From an uncultured Actinomycetes bacterium (GTDB lineage: Bacteria > Actinomycetota > Thermoleophilia > Gaiellales > F1-60-MAGs149): DNA of 11,626 nucleotides. Both the position numbers and the translations under genes were made by a program. Below are positions 1 to 8,100 of the stretch, in pieces; within the stretch, counting starts at the first letter, position 1; every line of letters begins with the position of its first letter. The DNA is taken from positions 1 to 11,626 of the forward strand of contig CAJCBN010000262.1 in NCBI GenBank assembly GCA_903960645.1, given 5' to 3'. The notes under the pieces are model-generated. The model worked only from the letters and a program-made list of their open reading frames with translations. It was not told where the DNA came from and searched no databases.

Positions 1-1216
1 CGACGACAGCCTGCCAGGTGGCGCTGTCAAAGCTGCCGCTGACCAGCCGCGGGGCGAGGTAGCCGAGGCGCGCCAGATGCTCCTGCAGCCCGCGGACGCC
101 GGGTCCCTTGGTGCCCAGCTCGAAGCCACCGGGGAACTCCGTGCCGGGGTTGCGGCCCGACTGGGCGCGGTACGTGATCGCGAAGTACCCGGCGGCTGCG
201 GTGCGCCCCCAGGTCGTAAACTGCCGCCGACCCTTGGCGAGCTGGTCGCGGCTCTGCGTGCCGAGCCCGTTGACGATGGCGCCGTCGCCGCCGTCGATCA
301 CCGTCCAGCCGGTCACCCAGTCGAGCAGACCTTCGGACCAGCGCAGCGTATCCGTCGTGGTCGTCGAGGATCGGCTCCAACGCGTCGCGTTCTCTGTGCC
401 GCTCCGCGTGAGCTGCACCGTGGTCTGGACGCGGGCGACGTCGTCGAACAGCACGGGCACCTTGGCTGCGGCAGCGCCGAGCGAGACGGTCAGGGCGCGA
501 CCGTCGCGGGCGGTGAAGCGCCGCTTACCCGCGGAGGTCGGGTGGACGCCGAACACGAGATTCCGGTCGGAGAAGGCCGCCGCCCAGTTCAGGCTGACGG
601 ACTGCGAGCGGCCGGGCAGGTTGAGGACGATCGGCGTCCGCACGCCAGCGGAGCGAAGCGTGCGGATCGCGTTCGACTGGGTCCAGATCCAGGACTCGGT
701 GTCGCCGCAGGCCGTCGTGGCGGTAAAGGCCCCGCAGTCGGGATCGGTCGCCGGCAGGTACCAGACGTTGGGCTTGCGGGGGAACCAGCTGGCCAGGGTC
801 GCGAGCCAGGGGGTCTGGTCCTCGACGGACAGCGGGACGTTCGCGAACAGGATCTGCAGGCCGTTGGCGCGCGCGAGCCGCTGCAGGCGCTGGAAGGCGA
901 GCCGGTGAGCGTCGTCGGCGGCCGCGCTGGAGACGTCGACCCGCACGAGGTTGCCGCCCATCTCGCGAATGCGCTTGAAGTCGCGGGCGGCGGAGGTGAT
1001 GTCGGGTGCGCCAAGCGTGGCGGTGGCCTCGACGGGGACGAAGCGCGTACCGCCCCAGGTCACGCCGCGGACCTTGAGCTCGTGGCCCTGCGCGTCGAGC
1101 ACCCGGCTTCCCTTCACGTGGGCAGGGCGCGCGTCGGCCAGCGCGGTGAAGCCCATGCAGGTCAGCAGGGCGAGCGCGGTGGCGGTCGTTGCGCGGCGGG
1201 ACGAGGATCGAAGCAT
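1..1216 (-). CDS. Secreted GH5-like (cellulase-fold) protein with C-terminal peptidoglycan-binding domain, partial
   Basis: The frame is open from an ATG at 1216 through the left edge (405 codons, no stop), so the C-terminus is missing. Residues 1-28 form a signal peptide: Ser/Arg-rich start, Ala/Leu core and an ALADA cleavage site. About residues 34-350 resemble clan-A glycosidases of the GH5 type: an early 'VRGVTWGG' strand, 'GGNLVRVDV', 'NVWYLPATDP' at 150-159 where family members have NVW...NEP, 'NLVFGVHP', and 'KVPVLFDD' ending at 259 where the nucleophile motif GEFG is expected. Both catalytic Glu positions align with Asp (158 and 259), so normal hydrolysis is doubtful. From about residue 364 to the edge there is a PG_binding_1-type domain (LGTKGPGVRGLQ..LARLGYL..GSFDSATWQAVV), implying cell-wall attachment. 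It is divergent from the gene at 1276, with only about 59 bp between them. A weak AGGGTGG lies 5 bases before the ATG. The fold assignment is by eye; the function is inferred. Confidence 0.8.
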   Translation of the reverse strand, partial: MLRSSSRRATTATALALLTCMGFTALADARPAHVKGSRVLDAQGHELKVRGVTWGGTRFVPVEATATLGAPDITSAARDFKRIREMGGNLVRVDVSSAAADDAHRLAFQRLQRLARANGLQILFANVPLSVEDQTPWLATLASWFPRKPNVWYLPATDPDCGAFTATTACGDTESWIWTQSNAIRTLRSAGVRTPIVLNLPGRSQSVSLNWAAAFSDRNLVFGVHPTSAGKRRFTARDGRALTVSLGAAAAKVPVLFDDVARVQTTVQLTRSGTENATRWSRSSTTTTDTLRWSEGLLDWVTGWTVIDGGDGAIVNGLGTQSRDQLAKGRRQFTTWGRTAAAGYFAITYRAQSGRNPGTEFPGGFELGTKGPGVRGLQEHLARLGYLAPRLVSGSFDSATWQAVV

Positions 1217-1263
1217 GTCGCCCACCCTGCTTCGCGGTTCCGTCTGCGACTCCTGCCCGGGGG

Positions 1264-1278
1264 TATCCTGTGCAGGTG
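1264..1278 (+). promoter_or_regulatory. Putative -10 element giving a leaderless GTG start
   Basis: TATCCT at 1264-1269 is followed by six bases and then the GTG at 1276, so a transcript would start at or next to the initiation codon. No convincing -35 is visible at the usual spacing. A GGGGG run at 1259-1263 could instead act as a ribosome binding site for an in-frame GTG at 1270. Confidence 0.4.
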
Positions 1279-2376
1279 CGCCGACTCACGTTGACCCTGT
1301 TCTGTCTCGTCGCGGGCCTGATCGCGGTGCCGGCGGCGACCGCCGGCTCGCTCGGTATGGCCGTCGACGACGGCTTCCAGGCGGCGCGCACGGACAACGC
1401 CGCCGCCGTCACGCCGGCGGTGACCCTCGACCAGGCGCTGGCCACGTTGAACGTCACGTGGGTGCGTGTGGATGTGCGCTGGAACACCATTGCCGTCACC
1501 CAGCCCACCAACGCGCGGCTCCCGGGGAACGCGGCGTACAACTGGGCCGCCGTCGATGCCGCAGTCAACAGCGCCCGTGCGCTGACTCTGACGAATCAGA
1601 CGCCGACCGCCGGTCCGCCGGCGATCCTCCTGTCGATCGGCGGCACGCCCGACTGGGCCCGCGTCGACGGTGGCCGCGGCGGGTCGCCCGGCGATCCGGC
1701 CTGGGCGCCCAAGCGGGCAGCCTTCCAGAACTTCGTCGCCGCGGTCGTGGCCCGCTACGGCACGGTCGCCGCCGCCTACGAGATCTGGCCGAGTCCGAAC
1801 CTGCTCGCCGGACTGCGCCCGCAGCGGCTCGCGGGACGCCTCGTCGCCCCCGGTCTCCTACGCGTCCTGATCCGCTACGCCACCACGGAGATCCGCAAGG
1901 TCACCACGGCACCGGTCATCACCGGCGGGCTGGCTCGGACCGATCCGGCGAGCACCGTCGACACGCCTTCGATCGCCTTCCTGCGGGCCATGGCGCGCAC
2001 GCGCATTCAGGCCGATGCCATCGGCGTCCGCCTGGTTCCGCCCGGCGGCGTTGAGGCGCCGGCCGACGCAGGCAACTTCGCTCTCAGCGATCCGGCCGGC
2101 CTCCTCGCCACGATCGACGCCTACTTCCCCAATCAGGGACGGAGCGTCTGGCAGACCGGCTACGCCGTCAATAGCGGTATGGCTGACGCGGTCCCGGTCG
2201 GCGGCGTGGCGGCCTTCCTCGCGGCAGCGGCGAACCCCCGCTTCGGCGTCTCCATCTGGAACACGCTCGTCGACACGCCGGCGGCACCGGCCGCAGGCCT
2301 GTTCCCGGCGGTCACCCCCTTGTCGCTGCTCGTGGCCAAGCCGGCCTACCTCACGTGGGTTCCCCCGGCGGGCTGA
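1276..2376 (+). CDS. Secreted glycoside hydrolase-like (clan A TIM barrel) protein, probable pseudoenzyme
   Basis: The start was chosen at GTG 1276 (an alternative GTG lies at 1270) because it places a standard signal peptide at the N-terminus: VRRLTL, then a Leu/Val/Ala core, ending ATA-GS near residue 23. The frame is open back to 1189, but that extension would precede the signal peptide and overlap the neighbour's start. The mature protein (366 residues in total) has landmarks of GH39/GH5-like barrels: 'WVRVDVRW', 'ILLSIGGTPDWA', and 'YEIWPSPNL' at 168-176 matching the usual YEIWNEPNL. The acid/base Glu is Ser173, and the preceding Asn is Pro. Near the end, 'VWQTGYAV' (291-298) matches the usual nucleophile motif WxTEFGW with Gly295 in place of Glu. 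It is probably a carbohydrate-binding or structural barrel outside the cell. Its stop abuts the GNAT stop on the other strand. Confidence 0.8.
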   Translation: MRRLTLTLFCLVAGLIAVPAATAGSLGMAVDDGFQAARTDNAAAVTPAVTLDQALATLNVTWVRVDVRWNTIAVTQPTNARLPGNAAYNWAAVDAAVNSARALTLTNQTPTAGPPAILLSIGGTPDWARVDGGRGGSPGDPAWAPKRAAFQNFVAAVVARYGTVAAAYEIWPSPNLLAGLRPQRLAGRLVAPGLLRVLIRYATTEIRKVTTAPVITGGLARTDPASTVDTPSIAFLRAMARTRIQADAIGVRLVPPGGVEAPADAGNFALSDPAGLLATIDAYFPNQGRSVWQTGYAVNSGMADAVPVGGVAAFLAAAANPRFGVSIWNTLVDTPAAPAAGLFPAVTPLSLLVAKPAYLTWVPPAG

Positions 2377-2817
2377 TCAGCCGCGCTGCAGCTGGAGGCG
2401 CAGCTCGCCCGACTCGAGCGCGAAGCCGAAGGGCTCCACCAGCGCCAGCACCCCAGCGTCGTCGACGTTCGTGACGACGGCGACGGCGCCGCAGTTGCGT
2501 TGCCGTGCGGCGTCGATCGCCCGCGCGAGGAGCCCGGAACCGAGGCGCTGACCCCGACCGGCGGGGTGCACGTAGAGCTCGCGGATCAGCAGGTCACGCG
2601 GGCAGCCCGGTGTCGGCGATGAGCGCTGCCACGCCACGTACGCCGCGACGTGCCGATCGGTGGTGCCGACCCGCACGTCGCCGGCGGCGATCCGCGGCAG
2701 GATCCATCGCTCCCAGTCGGTCCGCTCCGGGAAGCGATGGTCGTTCGCCTCATCGCGATAGCGTTGCCAGAGGATCGCGACGTCGGGCAGGTCGGCGCCC
2801 GCGGCGGGACGGATCAT
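2377..2817 (-). CDS. GNAT-family N-acetyltransferase
   Basis: A 146-residue protein starting at ATG 2817, which overlaps the apt stop in an ATGA arrangement. The frame stays open upstream inside apt, but that extension is Arg-rich shadow sequence. The acetyl-CoA binding core is clear: 'LLIRELYVHPAGRGQRLGSGLL' around residues 76-97, with the Q/R-x-x-G-x-G loop at 90-95, then a helix and 'AVAVVTNVDDAGVLALVEPFGF', the typical C-terminal motif B strand and 'Y/F-x-x-x-GF' region. It transfers an acetyl group from acetyl-CoA to an amine; the substrate cannot be told from sequence. It is last in the pgsA-garA-ftsR-apt run and translationally coupled to apt. Confidence 0.88.
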   Translation of the reverse strand: MIRPAAGADLPDVAILWQRYRDEANDHRFPERTDWERWILPRIAAGDVRVGTTDRHVAAYVAWQRSSPTPGCPRDLLIRELYVHPAGRGQRLGSGLLARAIDAARQRNCGAVAVVTNVDDAGVLALVEPFGFALESGELRLQLQRG

Positions 2818-3365
2818 GCGCCCTCGTACGGGACGAGCGCGTGGACCGGGAGACCGGCCAGACGGGCGCGGCCGTCGAGTCCCTGCAGCTCGGCGACGAC
2901 GCAGACCCCGACCGGTGTCGCGCCGGCCTGTCGCAGCAGGCGCACACACGCGGCCACGGTGCCGCCGGTGGCCAGCAGATCGTCGTGGATCAGCGCGCGC
3001 ATGCCTGGCTCGACGGCGTGGTGCGCGAGCTCCAGCGCGTCCTCGCCGTACTCCAACGTGTAGCGCTCGGTCCACGCGGCGCCCGGTAGGCGGCCCTGCT
3101 TGCGCACGGGCGCGAAGCTGCAGCCGAGCTCGCGGGCGAGCGTCGGGCCAAACAGGAAGCCGCGGGCCTCGGCGCCCACCACCACGTCGGGCTCGAGCGG
3201 CGCGGCGAAGGCGACCAGCCGGCGGATCACCTCGGCGTGGGCGGCCGGGTCGGCGAGCAGTGGCAGCAGGTCGCGAAAGAGGATGCCGGGCTTGGGAAAG
3301 TCGGGGATCTCGACGATGCGTGCCCGCAGGTCGGATCCGTCGTCGCCGTGGGGGTCGGCCGTCAT
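2814..3365 (-). CDS. apt: Adenine phosphoribosyltransferase
   Basis: 183 residues, the usual length for Apt. It converts adenine and PRPP to AMP and pyrophosphate in the cytosol (purine salvage). Family landmarks: 'IPDFPKPGILFRDLLPLL' at 20-37, 'GAEARGFLFGPTLARELG' at 64-81, the flexible-loop region 'VRKQGRLPG' at 87-95, and the PRPP-binding loop 'DDLLATGGT' at 128-136. One oddity is His127 where the motif normally has Val before the two Asp. A Gly/Asp-rich N-terminal extension of about 12 residues precedes the conserved start. The ATG at 3365 is two bases after the ftsR stop, with AGGG touching the ATG, so translation probably depends on ribosomes arriving from ftsR. It overlaps the GNAT gene by 4 bp. 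Confidence 0.95.
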   Translation of the reverse strand: MTADPHGDDGSDLRARIVEIPDFPKPGILFRDLLPLLADPAAHAEVIRRLVAFAAPLEPDVVVGAEARGFLFGPTLARELGCSFAPVRKQGRLPGAAWTERYTLEYGEDALELAHHAVEPGMRALIHDDLLATGGTVAACVRLLRQAGATPVGVCVVAELQGLDGRARLAGLPVHALVPYEGA

Positions 3366-3367
3366 CC

Positions 3368-4045
3368 CTACCGGACGTCGCGGAGCAGGAGCCGCTCGGT
3401 CAGCTCGGCACTGAGGCCGGCCAGCTGCGCCAGCTCCTCGGCGCCCTGCTCCCGGCGCTGGGCGTTGCGGCTGCGCAGGGCCGGTGCGAGCACCTGATCG
3501 AGCAGGCCGGCGACGCGCTGGACGCCGGTGTACAGCTGTCGCACGTGTCGCGGGCCCAGGCCGAACTCGGCCATGCGCTGACAGATCCTGACAATCTCGA
3601 GCTCGGCGTCGCTGTAGAGGCCATCCTCGTCGGCGTTGACGATGCCGTAGGACTGCAGCTCCGCAAAGGCGACGTCATCGAGCCCGGTCTCCCGCAGGAG
3701 CTCCGAGCGGTCGAGCCGGCGGGCGTTATCCGCGGCGGTGGTCGCCTGCATGGTGCGGCGCGCCTTGCGCTCACGGCTGCGCGAGATCGCACCACCGTTG
3801 CCCTCGATCTCCTGACGGATCACCTTCAGGGGCAGGAACTCGTCGCGCTGAAGCTGCAGGATGGTGCGCAGGCGATCGATGTCCTCGCGGCGGTAGAGCC
3901 GGTAGCCGCCCTGGGTGCGGAGCGGATTGACCAGCTGCTGTTCCTCGAGGTACCGAATCTTCGAGATCGAGACATCGTCGAACTCGGCCTTGAGCTCCTT
4001 GCAGACCGCACCGATCGTGAGTGGCTTTTCCTCGCCGATTGCCAT
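3368..4045 (-). CDS. ftsR: MerR-family transcriptional regulator, FtsR (Rv1828) type
   Basis: 225 residues from ATG 4045; a GTG at 4048 in the same frame overlaps the garA stop and is the alternative. Residues 9-55 form the winged helix-turn-helix: 'IGAVCKELKAEFDDVSISK', 'IRYLEEQQLVNP', 'GGYRLYRREDIDRL'. This is followed by 'LQRDEFLPLKVIRQEIE', closely matching the mycobacterial Rv1828/corynebacterial FtsR N-terminus as I remember it. The C-terminal half (about 115-225: SELLRETGLDD, 'MAEFGLGPRHVRQLYT', ending LLLRDVR) is also of that family and is not a drug- or metal-binding domain. FtsR is known as a regulator of ftsZ and cell growth in Corynebacterium. The adjacent garA supports the assignment, since the two are neighbours in mycobacteria too. 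Confidence 0.88.
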   Translation of the reverse strand: MAIGEEKPLTIGAVCKELKAEFDDVSISKIRYLEEQQLVNPLRTQGGYRLYRREDIDRLRTILQLQRDEFLPLKVIRQEIEGNGGAISRSRERKARRTMQATTAADNARRLDRSELLRETGLDDVAFAELQSYGIVNADEDGLYSDAELEIVRICQRMAEFGLGPRHVRQLYTGVQRVAGLLDQVLAPALRSRNAQRREQGAEELAQLAGLSAELTERLLLRDVR

Positions 4046-4047
4046 CA

Positions 4048-4485
4048 CTACTCGAGGTACGTCAACTTGAACTTACCGATCTGCACCTCGTCGCCATCGC
4101 GCAGACGAACGCGCTCGATGCGACGGTGATTCACGTAGGTGCCGTTCAGGCTGGCGAGGTCGACCAGGTAGCGACCGTCGGCCTCCTCCTCGATCGCGGC
4201 ATGGCGCCGGGAGACGGTGACGTCATCGAGCAGGATCGAGGCTTCGCCGGCGCGGCCGATCGTCTCGCGCGGCTGGGTCAGTGCGATGTGATCACCGGCG
4301 CGCCCGCCGCTGCGGATCACCACGGCCGGCAGCTGGTGACCCGGGGTGACGGGGACCTCCTGCGTGTCCGAATCGCCCTGGTAGGTAGCGGTCTGGTCGG
4401 GTGCGTCGGGATCGAGCAGCGTGCCGCACTTGGCGCAATAGTGCGCAGTCGCCGCATTCCGATATCCGCATTCCTGACAGAACAT
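4048..4485 (-). CDS. garA: Zinc-ribbon/FHA-domain protein, GarA-like
   Basis: 145 residues. Residues 3-20 form a zinc ribbon (Cys3, Cys6, Cys17, Cys20). A polar, Thr/Asp-rich linker (about 28-50) leads into a C-terminal FHA domain with the phosphothreonine-binding residues Gly77-Arg78, Ser92, Arg93, His95 and Asn114-Gly115-Thr116-Tyr117. The stretches 'LLDDVTVSRRHA' and 'SLNGTYVN' and the ending 'GDEVQIGKFKLTYL' are almost the same as in mycobacterial GarA. GarA, when unphosphorylated, controls 2-oxoglutarate dehydrogenase and glutamate dehydrogenase, and Ser/Thr kinases switch it off. Whether that holds here is inference. The N-terminal zinc ribbon replaces the mycobacterial tail, and its Glu-Thr-Thr-Ser kinase motif is absent. 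Candidate phosphosites are Thr32, Thr34 and Thr41. The gene ends in TAG overlapping the ftsR region. Confidence 0.9.
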   Translation of the reverse strand: MFCQECGYRNAATAHYCAKCGTLLDPDAPDQTATYQGDSDTQEVPVTPGHQLPAVVIRSGGRAGDHIALTQPRETIGRAGEASILLDDVTVSRRHAAIEEEADGRYLVDLASLNGTYVNHRRIERVRLRDGDEVQIGKFKLTYLE

Positions 4486-4499
4486 GTCGCGCCAGCATA
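4486..4499 (-). promoter_or_regulatory. Putative -10 element for garA
   Basis: Reading the minus strand, TATGCT (4499-4494) lies eight bases before the garA ATG, so the mRNA would have little or no leader. A -35 is poor (a TGTACC-like hexamer 18 bases upstream). The site lies in the 57 bp gap after pgsA, so garA-ftsR-apt-GNAT may be transcribed separately from ileS-pgsA. Confidence 0.45.
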
Positions 4500-4542
4500 C
4501 ACCGATGCGGCGCTAAGGGTACAGCAGCGGTTGAGGGTTCGG

Positions 4543-5091
4543 CTAGGCGCGGAGGCGCCGCAGGGTTCGCACGTAGACGAGTCCGCCGAGCACGAGCAGC
4601 GCGACACCGCTCCAGAGCACGATCTGCGTCGCCACGGAACCGGGCGGCGTCACGATCGCGAGCAGCAGCCCGATCATGGTCACGAGCGTGCCGGCCTTGC
4701 CGATGACGTTCACGCGGATGCCCAGATGCCGCCCCCGTCCGAACAGGAGCGAGAACAGGAGCAGGATGTCGCGGGCGAGCACGATCACGACGAGGGCCAG
4801 CGGCACCCGCTCGTCCGCCCAGAGCAGGATCACCGCGACATCGATCAGCAGGCGATCGGCGATCGGATCGAGCACACGCCCGTAGCGGCTCTGGGCATGC
4901 AGCCGGCGCGAGAGCTCCCCGTCGAGGAAGTCAGTGACCGCGGCAAAGGCGAAGACAACGGCGGCGGCGGGTGCCGTCGGCCCCTCTGCGGTGACCATCA
5001 GGACGGCGAAGAGCGGCACTGCGAGCAGGCGCAGCGTCGTCAGGATGTTCGGTAGCTGGCGCAGAACGCCGGCGGGTACGTGCTCCTCCAC
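4543..5091 (-). CDS. pgsA: CDP-alcohol phosphatidyltransferase (phosphatidylglycerophosphate synthase-like)
   Basis: 182 residues, a normal length. A membrane enzyme that joins a CDP-diacylglycerol phosphatidyl group to an alcohol, probably glycerol-3-phosphate. The start 'LPNILTTLRLLAVPLFAVL' is typical of PgsA. The catalytic motif is present as Asp54, Asp57-Gly58, Ser61-Arg62, Gly71, Asp75 and Asp79 (DG-x2-AR-x8-G-x3-D-x3-D, with the Ala replaced by Ser). Five or six hydrophobic segments follow the family plan, and the tail is Arg-rich. The start is GTG 5091; GGAG sits only two bases before it, which is tight, and no better start exists. It begins 36 bp after the ileS stop, so it is probably co-transcribed with ileS. 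The exact alcohol substrate is not provable from sequence; PgsA2 of mycobacteria lies in the same place relative to garA. Confidence 0.9.
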   Translation of the reverse strand: MEEHVPAGVLRQLPNILTTLRLLAVPLFAVLMVTAEGPTAPAAAVVFAFAAVTDFLDGELSRRLHAQSRYGRVLDPIADRLLIDVAVILLWADERVPLALVVIVLARDILLLFSLLFGRGRHLGIRVNVIGKAGTLVTMIGLLLAIVTPPGSVATQIVLWSGVALLVLGGLVYVRTLRRLRA

Positions 5092-5103
5092 GTCTCCAGT
5101 CTT

Positions 5104-5117
5104 TCACCCGGGGGTGA
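5104..5117. repeat. Short perfect palindrome in the ileS-pgsA gap
   Basis: TCACCC-GG-GGGTGA is a perfect 6 bp inverted repeat around a two-base centre, in the 36 bp between ileS and pgsA. It is too tight for a good RNA hairpin and is not followed by T residues, so an operator-like site or chance are the options. Confidence 0.35.
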
Positions 5118-5127
5118 CGGAGCGGCC

Positions 5128-8100
5128 TCAGTCCGCGCGCTGAACGGCGACCGTGCCACTGCAGCCGTCGGCCGCGAACGTGATGCCGTCGACGGAATCG
5201 GCGACCGTGAGGTCCGTGCACAGGGTCTCACGCTGCACGTCAGCGCCATAGCGGGCGACGACGCGCTGCAGCTGCGCATCACCGCTGAGGGCGATCACGA
5301 TGCGGTCCGACACTTCGAACCCGGCATCCTTGCGCTGGCCCTGGATGAAGTGGATCAGCTCGCGGGCCAGCCCCTCGTCTTCGAGGTCCTCATCGAGCTC
5401 GGTGTCGAGAGCCACAGCGATGCCGCCCTCGTCGGCGACGGCGAAGCCCTCGCGTGGCCGCGTGCGCAGCTCGATCTCCCCCGCCTCCAGCGTGTGGCCG
5501 CCGACGATGACGGCGTCGCCCTCGCGCGTGTAGTCGCCGGCCTTGAGCAGCTGCTGGACGCGCGGGATGTCCTTGCCGAGCTTGGGTCCGAGCACCTTGA
5601 AGTTGGGCACGATCTCGACCTCGAGCAGCTCGTCGACGGCATCGGCGATGCGGACGTTGCGCACGTTGAGCTCGAGCGCGATCTCCTCACGCAGGCTCTC
5701 GATCGCGGCGCGGGCGGCGGGATCGGGCGTGGCAATGACCGCCTCGCGCAGCGGCTGGCGCAGCTTGCGGTTGCCCTGTGCCCGGGCGCCGCGGCCGAGC
5801 GAGATCGCGGTCTGGGCGAGCGAGAACGCCTCGAGCGCCTGCCGGTCGGGCGCGTCTGCGGTCGGCCAGCCGGCCAGGTGCACCGAATCGGGGGCGCCGG
5901 CGGCCCGCTCGCGCACCAGGTTCTGCCAGAGGTCCTCGGCGAGGAACGGCATGGCCGGGGCGATCAGCCGGCAGACCTGCGCGAGCACGTACCAGAGCGT
6001 GCGGAAGGCCGCGTCCTTGTCTGCGTCGCCCTCGGACCGCCAGAAGCGGGCGCGCGAGCCGCGGATGTACCAGGCGGACAGATCGTCGACGAGCGCCTCG
6101 ACGGCGCGGGCGTAGGCCGGCGGCCAGTAGCCACCGAGGGCCTCGTCGCAGGCGGCGATCGTCTCGTCCACGCGGGCGACGATCCAGCGGTCGAGCGCAG
6201 TCGCGCTGGGCGGCCGCTCCGTCAGGTCCGCGTAGGTAGGGACGAAGGCGTCCAGCTCGGCGTAGCGGATCAGGAAGGCGTAGCTGTTCCAGAGGGTCAG
6301 CAGCCGGCGGCGCACCTCGTTGGCCGGGCCGTACCCGAAGTTCATGTTCTGCGACGGCGTCTGCAGCGCGTACATCCAGCGCATGACGTCGGCGCCGATG
6401 TCTTCAATGGCGTCGTCGAACCAGATGGCGTTGCCCCACGACTTGTGCATGGCCCGTCCGGTCTCGTCGTGCAGCTTCTCGTAGCCGAGCACGTTCCGGT
6501 ACGGCGCCTTGCCGACGAGCACGACGCTCATGAACAGCTGCGAGTAGAACCAGAGTCGGATCTGCTCGCGCATCTCCGAGATCCAGTCAGCGGGGAACCA
6601 TTTTTCCCAGTAGGCGTGGTCGGGCAGGTCGGCGTTGGTCAGGCCCGCGCCGGCGCCGGCGGCGTAGCCGCCCTCTGCGAACTCCTCGCGGCCCCAGCCG
6701 AGCGTCGAGAACGGGACGATGCCGGCGTCGAGCCAGCAGTCGCCGACCTCCGTGACGCGCTCGGCGATCTCGCCGCTGTCGGTGCGCACGCGGATGCCAT
6801 CGATCCACGGGCGGTGCAGCTCCTCGAGGCCGTCGAGCGAATCGACGGCCCGCTCGCGCAGTTCGTCAACGGAGCCGATGATCAGGAACTCGCCGCTCTC
6901 GGTCTTGTAGAACGGCAGCGGCAGGCCCCAGTAGCGCTTGCGCGAGATGCACCAGTCGCCCATGTTGCGCAGCCAGTCCTCCATGCGCTTGCCGTACTGC
7001 TCGGGCACCCAGTTGACCGTCGCGGCGGCGTCGATCATCGCCTGGCGGACGGGCTCGGCGCGGATGAACCACTCCTCCGCCACGCGGTGGATCAGGTCGG
7101 TGCCGCAGCGCCAGCAGACGGGGAAGCGATGCTCGATGGTCCCGGAGCGCACGAGAACGCCGTTCCGTTCGAGGTGCTCCCGCACGGGGTCGGCGGCAGC
7201 GTCGGTCGTCAGACCGGAGAGGAAGCCGTAGGCGGGCAGGAAGCAGCCGGCGTCGTCGACGGGGACGAGAACCTCGAGGCCCTCGACCTTGCCGAGTTCG
7301 AAGTCCTCGCCGCCGCAGCCCGGAGCGATGTGGACGATGCCGGTACCCTCGTCACCGGCGACCATGTCCCAGGCGACGACGCGATGCTCGACGGCGCCAC
7401 CGGGCTCCAGCTCGTCGAAGGGGCCGCGATAGCGCCGGCCGACGAGGTCGGCGCCGCTCGTGGTGCGCGTCACATCGGCGCCCTCACCGAACAGATCTGC
7501 CACGCGGCTGCTCATCACCCAGTCGATGCCCTGCGAGGTGCGCACGGCGGAGTACTCGGCGGCTGGATCGACGGCGGCGGCGACGTTGGCGGGCAGCGTC
7601 CACGGCGTGGTCGTCCAGACGACGACGGCCTCCTCGGGCGTGTCGAGGAACGGGAAGCGCACGTGCAGCGTGGGATGCGTGCGGTCGCGATAGCTGTCGA
7701 TCAGCTCGTGTTGCGACAGCGACGTGCCGCAGCGCGGGCACCAGACCATCGGTCGGTTGCCCCGGTACAGCATCTCGCGGTCGTGGCACTCCTTCAGAAA
7801 GCGCCAGATGTACTCGATGTTGGGGTCCGTCATCGTGTAATACGAGCGGTCCCAGTCCATCCATTGGCCGAGGCGCTTCGACTGCCGCGTCTGCACCGCG
7901 GAGTACTCGGCGACGCGATCGCGGCAGGCCCGGGCGAACTTGTCGAGGCCGTACGCCTCGATCTCCTGCTTGGAGTTCAGCCCCAGCGACTTCTCGACCT
8001 CGACCTCGACCCACAGGCCTTGGCAGTCGAAGCCGTTCTGGTAACGCTGCTCGTGGCCCTGCATCGCCCGGTGGCGTTGGATCAGGTCCTTGAGCGAACG

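Noticed and set aside
1153..1160. Lipoprotein signal (Leu-Leu-Thr-Cys) in the left secreted protein
   Set aside because: Thr before the Cys does not fit a lipobox, and a normal ALADA cleavage site follows.
525..1568. A 347-codon minus-strand frame overlapping both glycosidase-like genes
   Set aside because: Its translation is Arg/Ala/Pro-rich with no domain. The frame starting at 1216 gives a signal peptide, a barrel and a peptidoglycan-binding domain.
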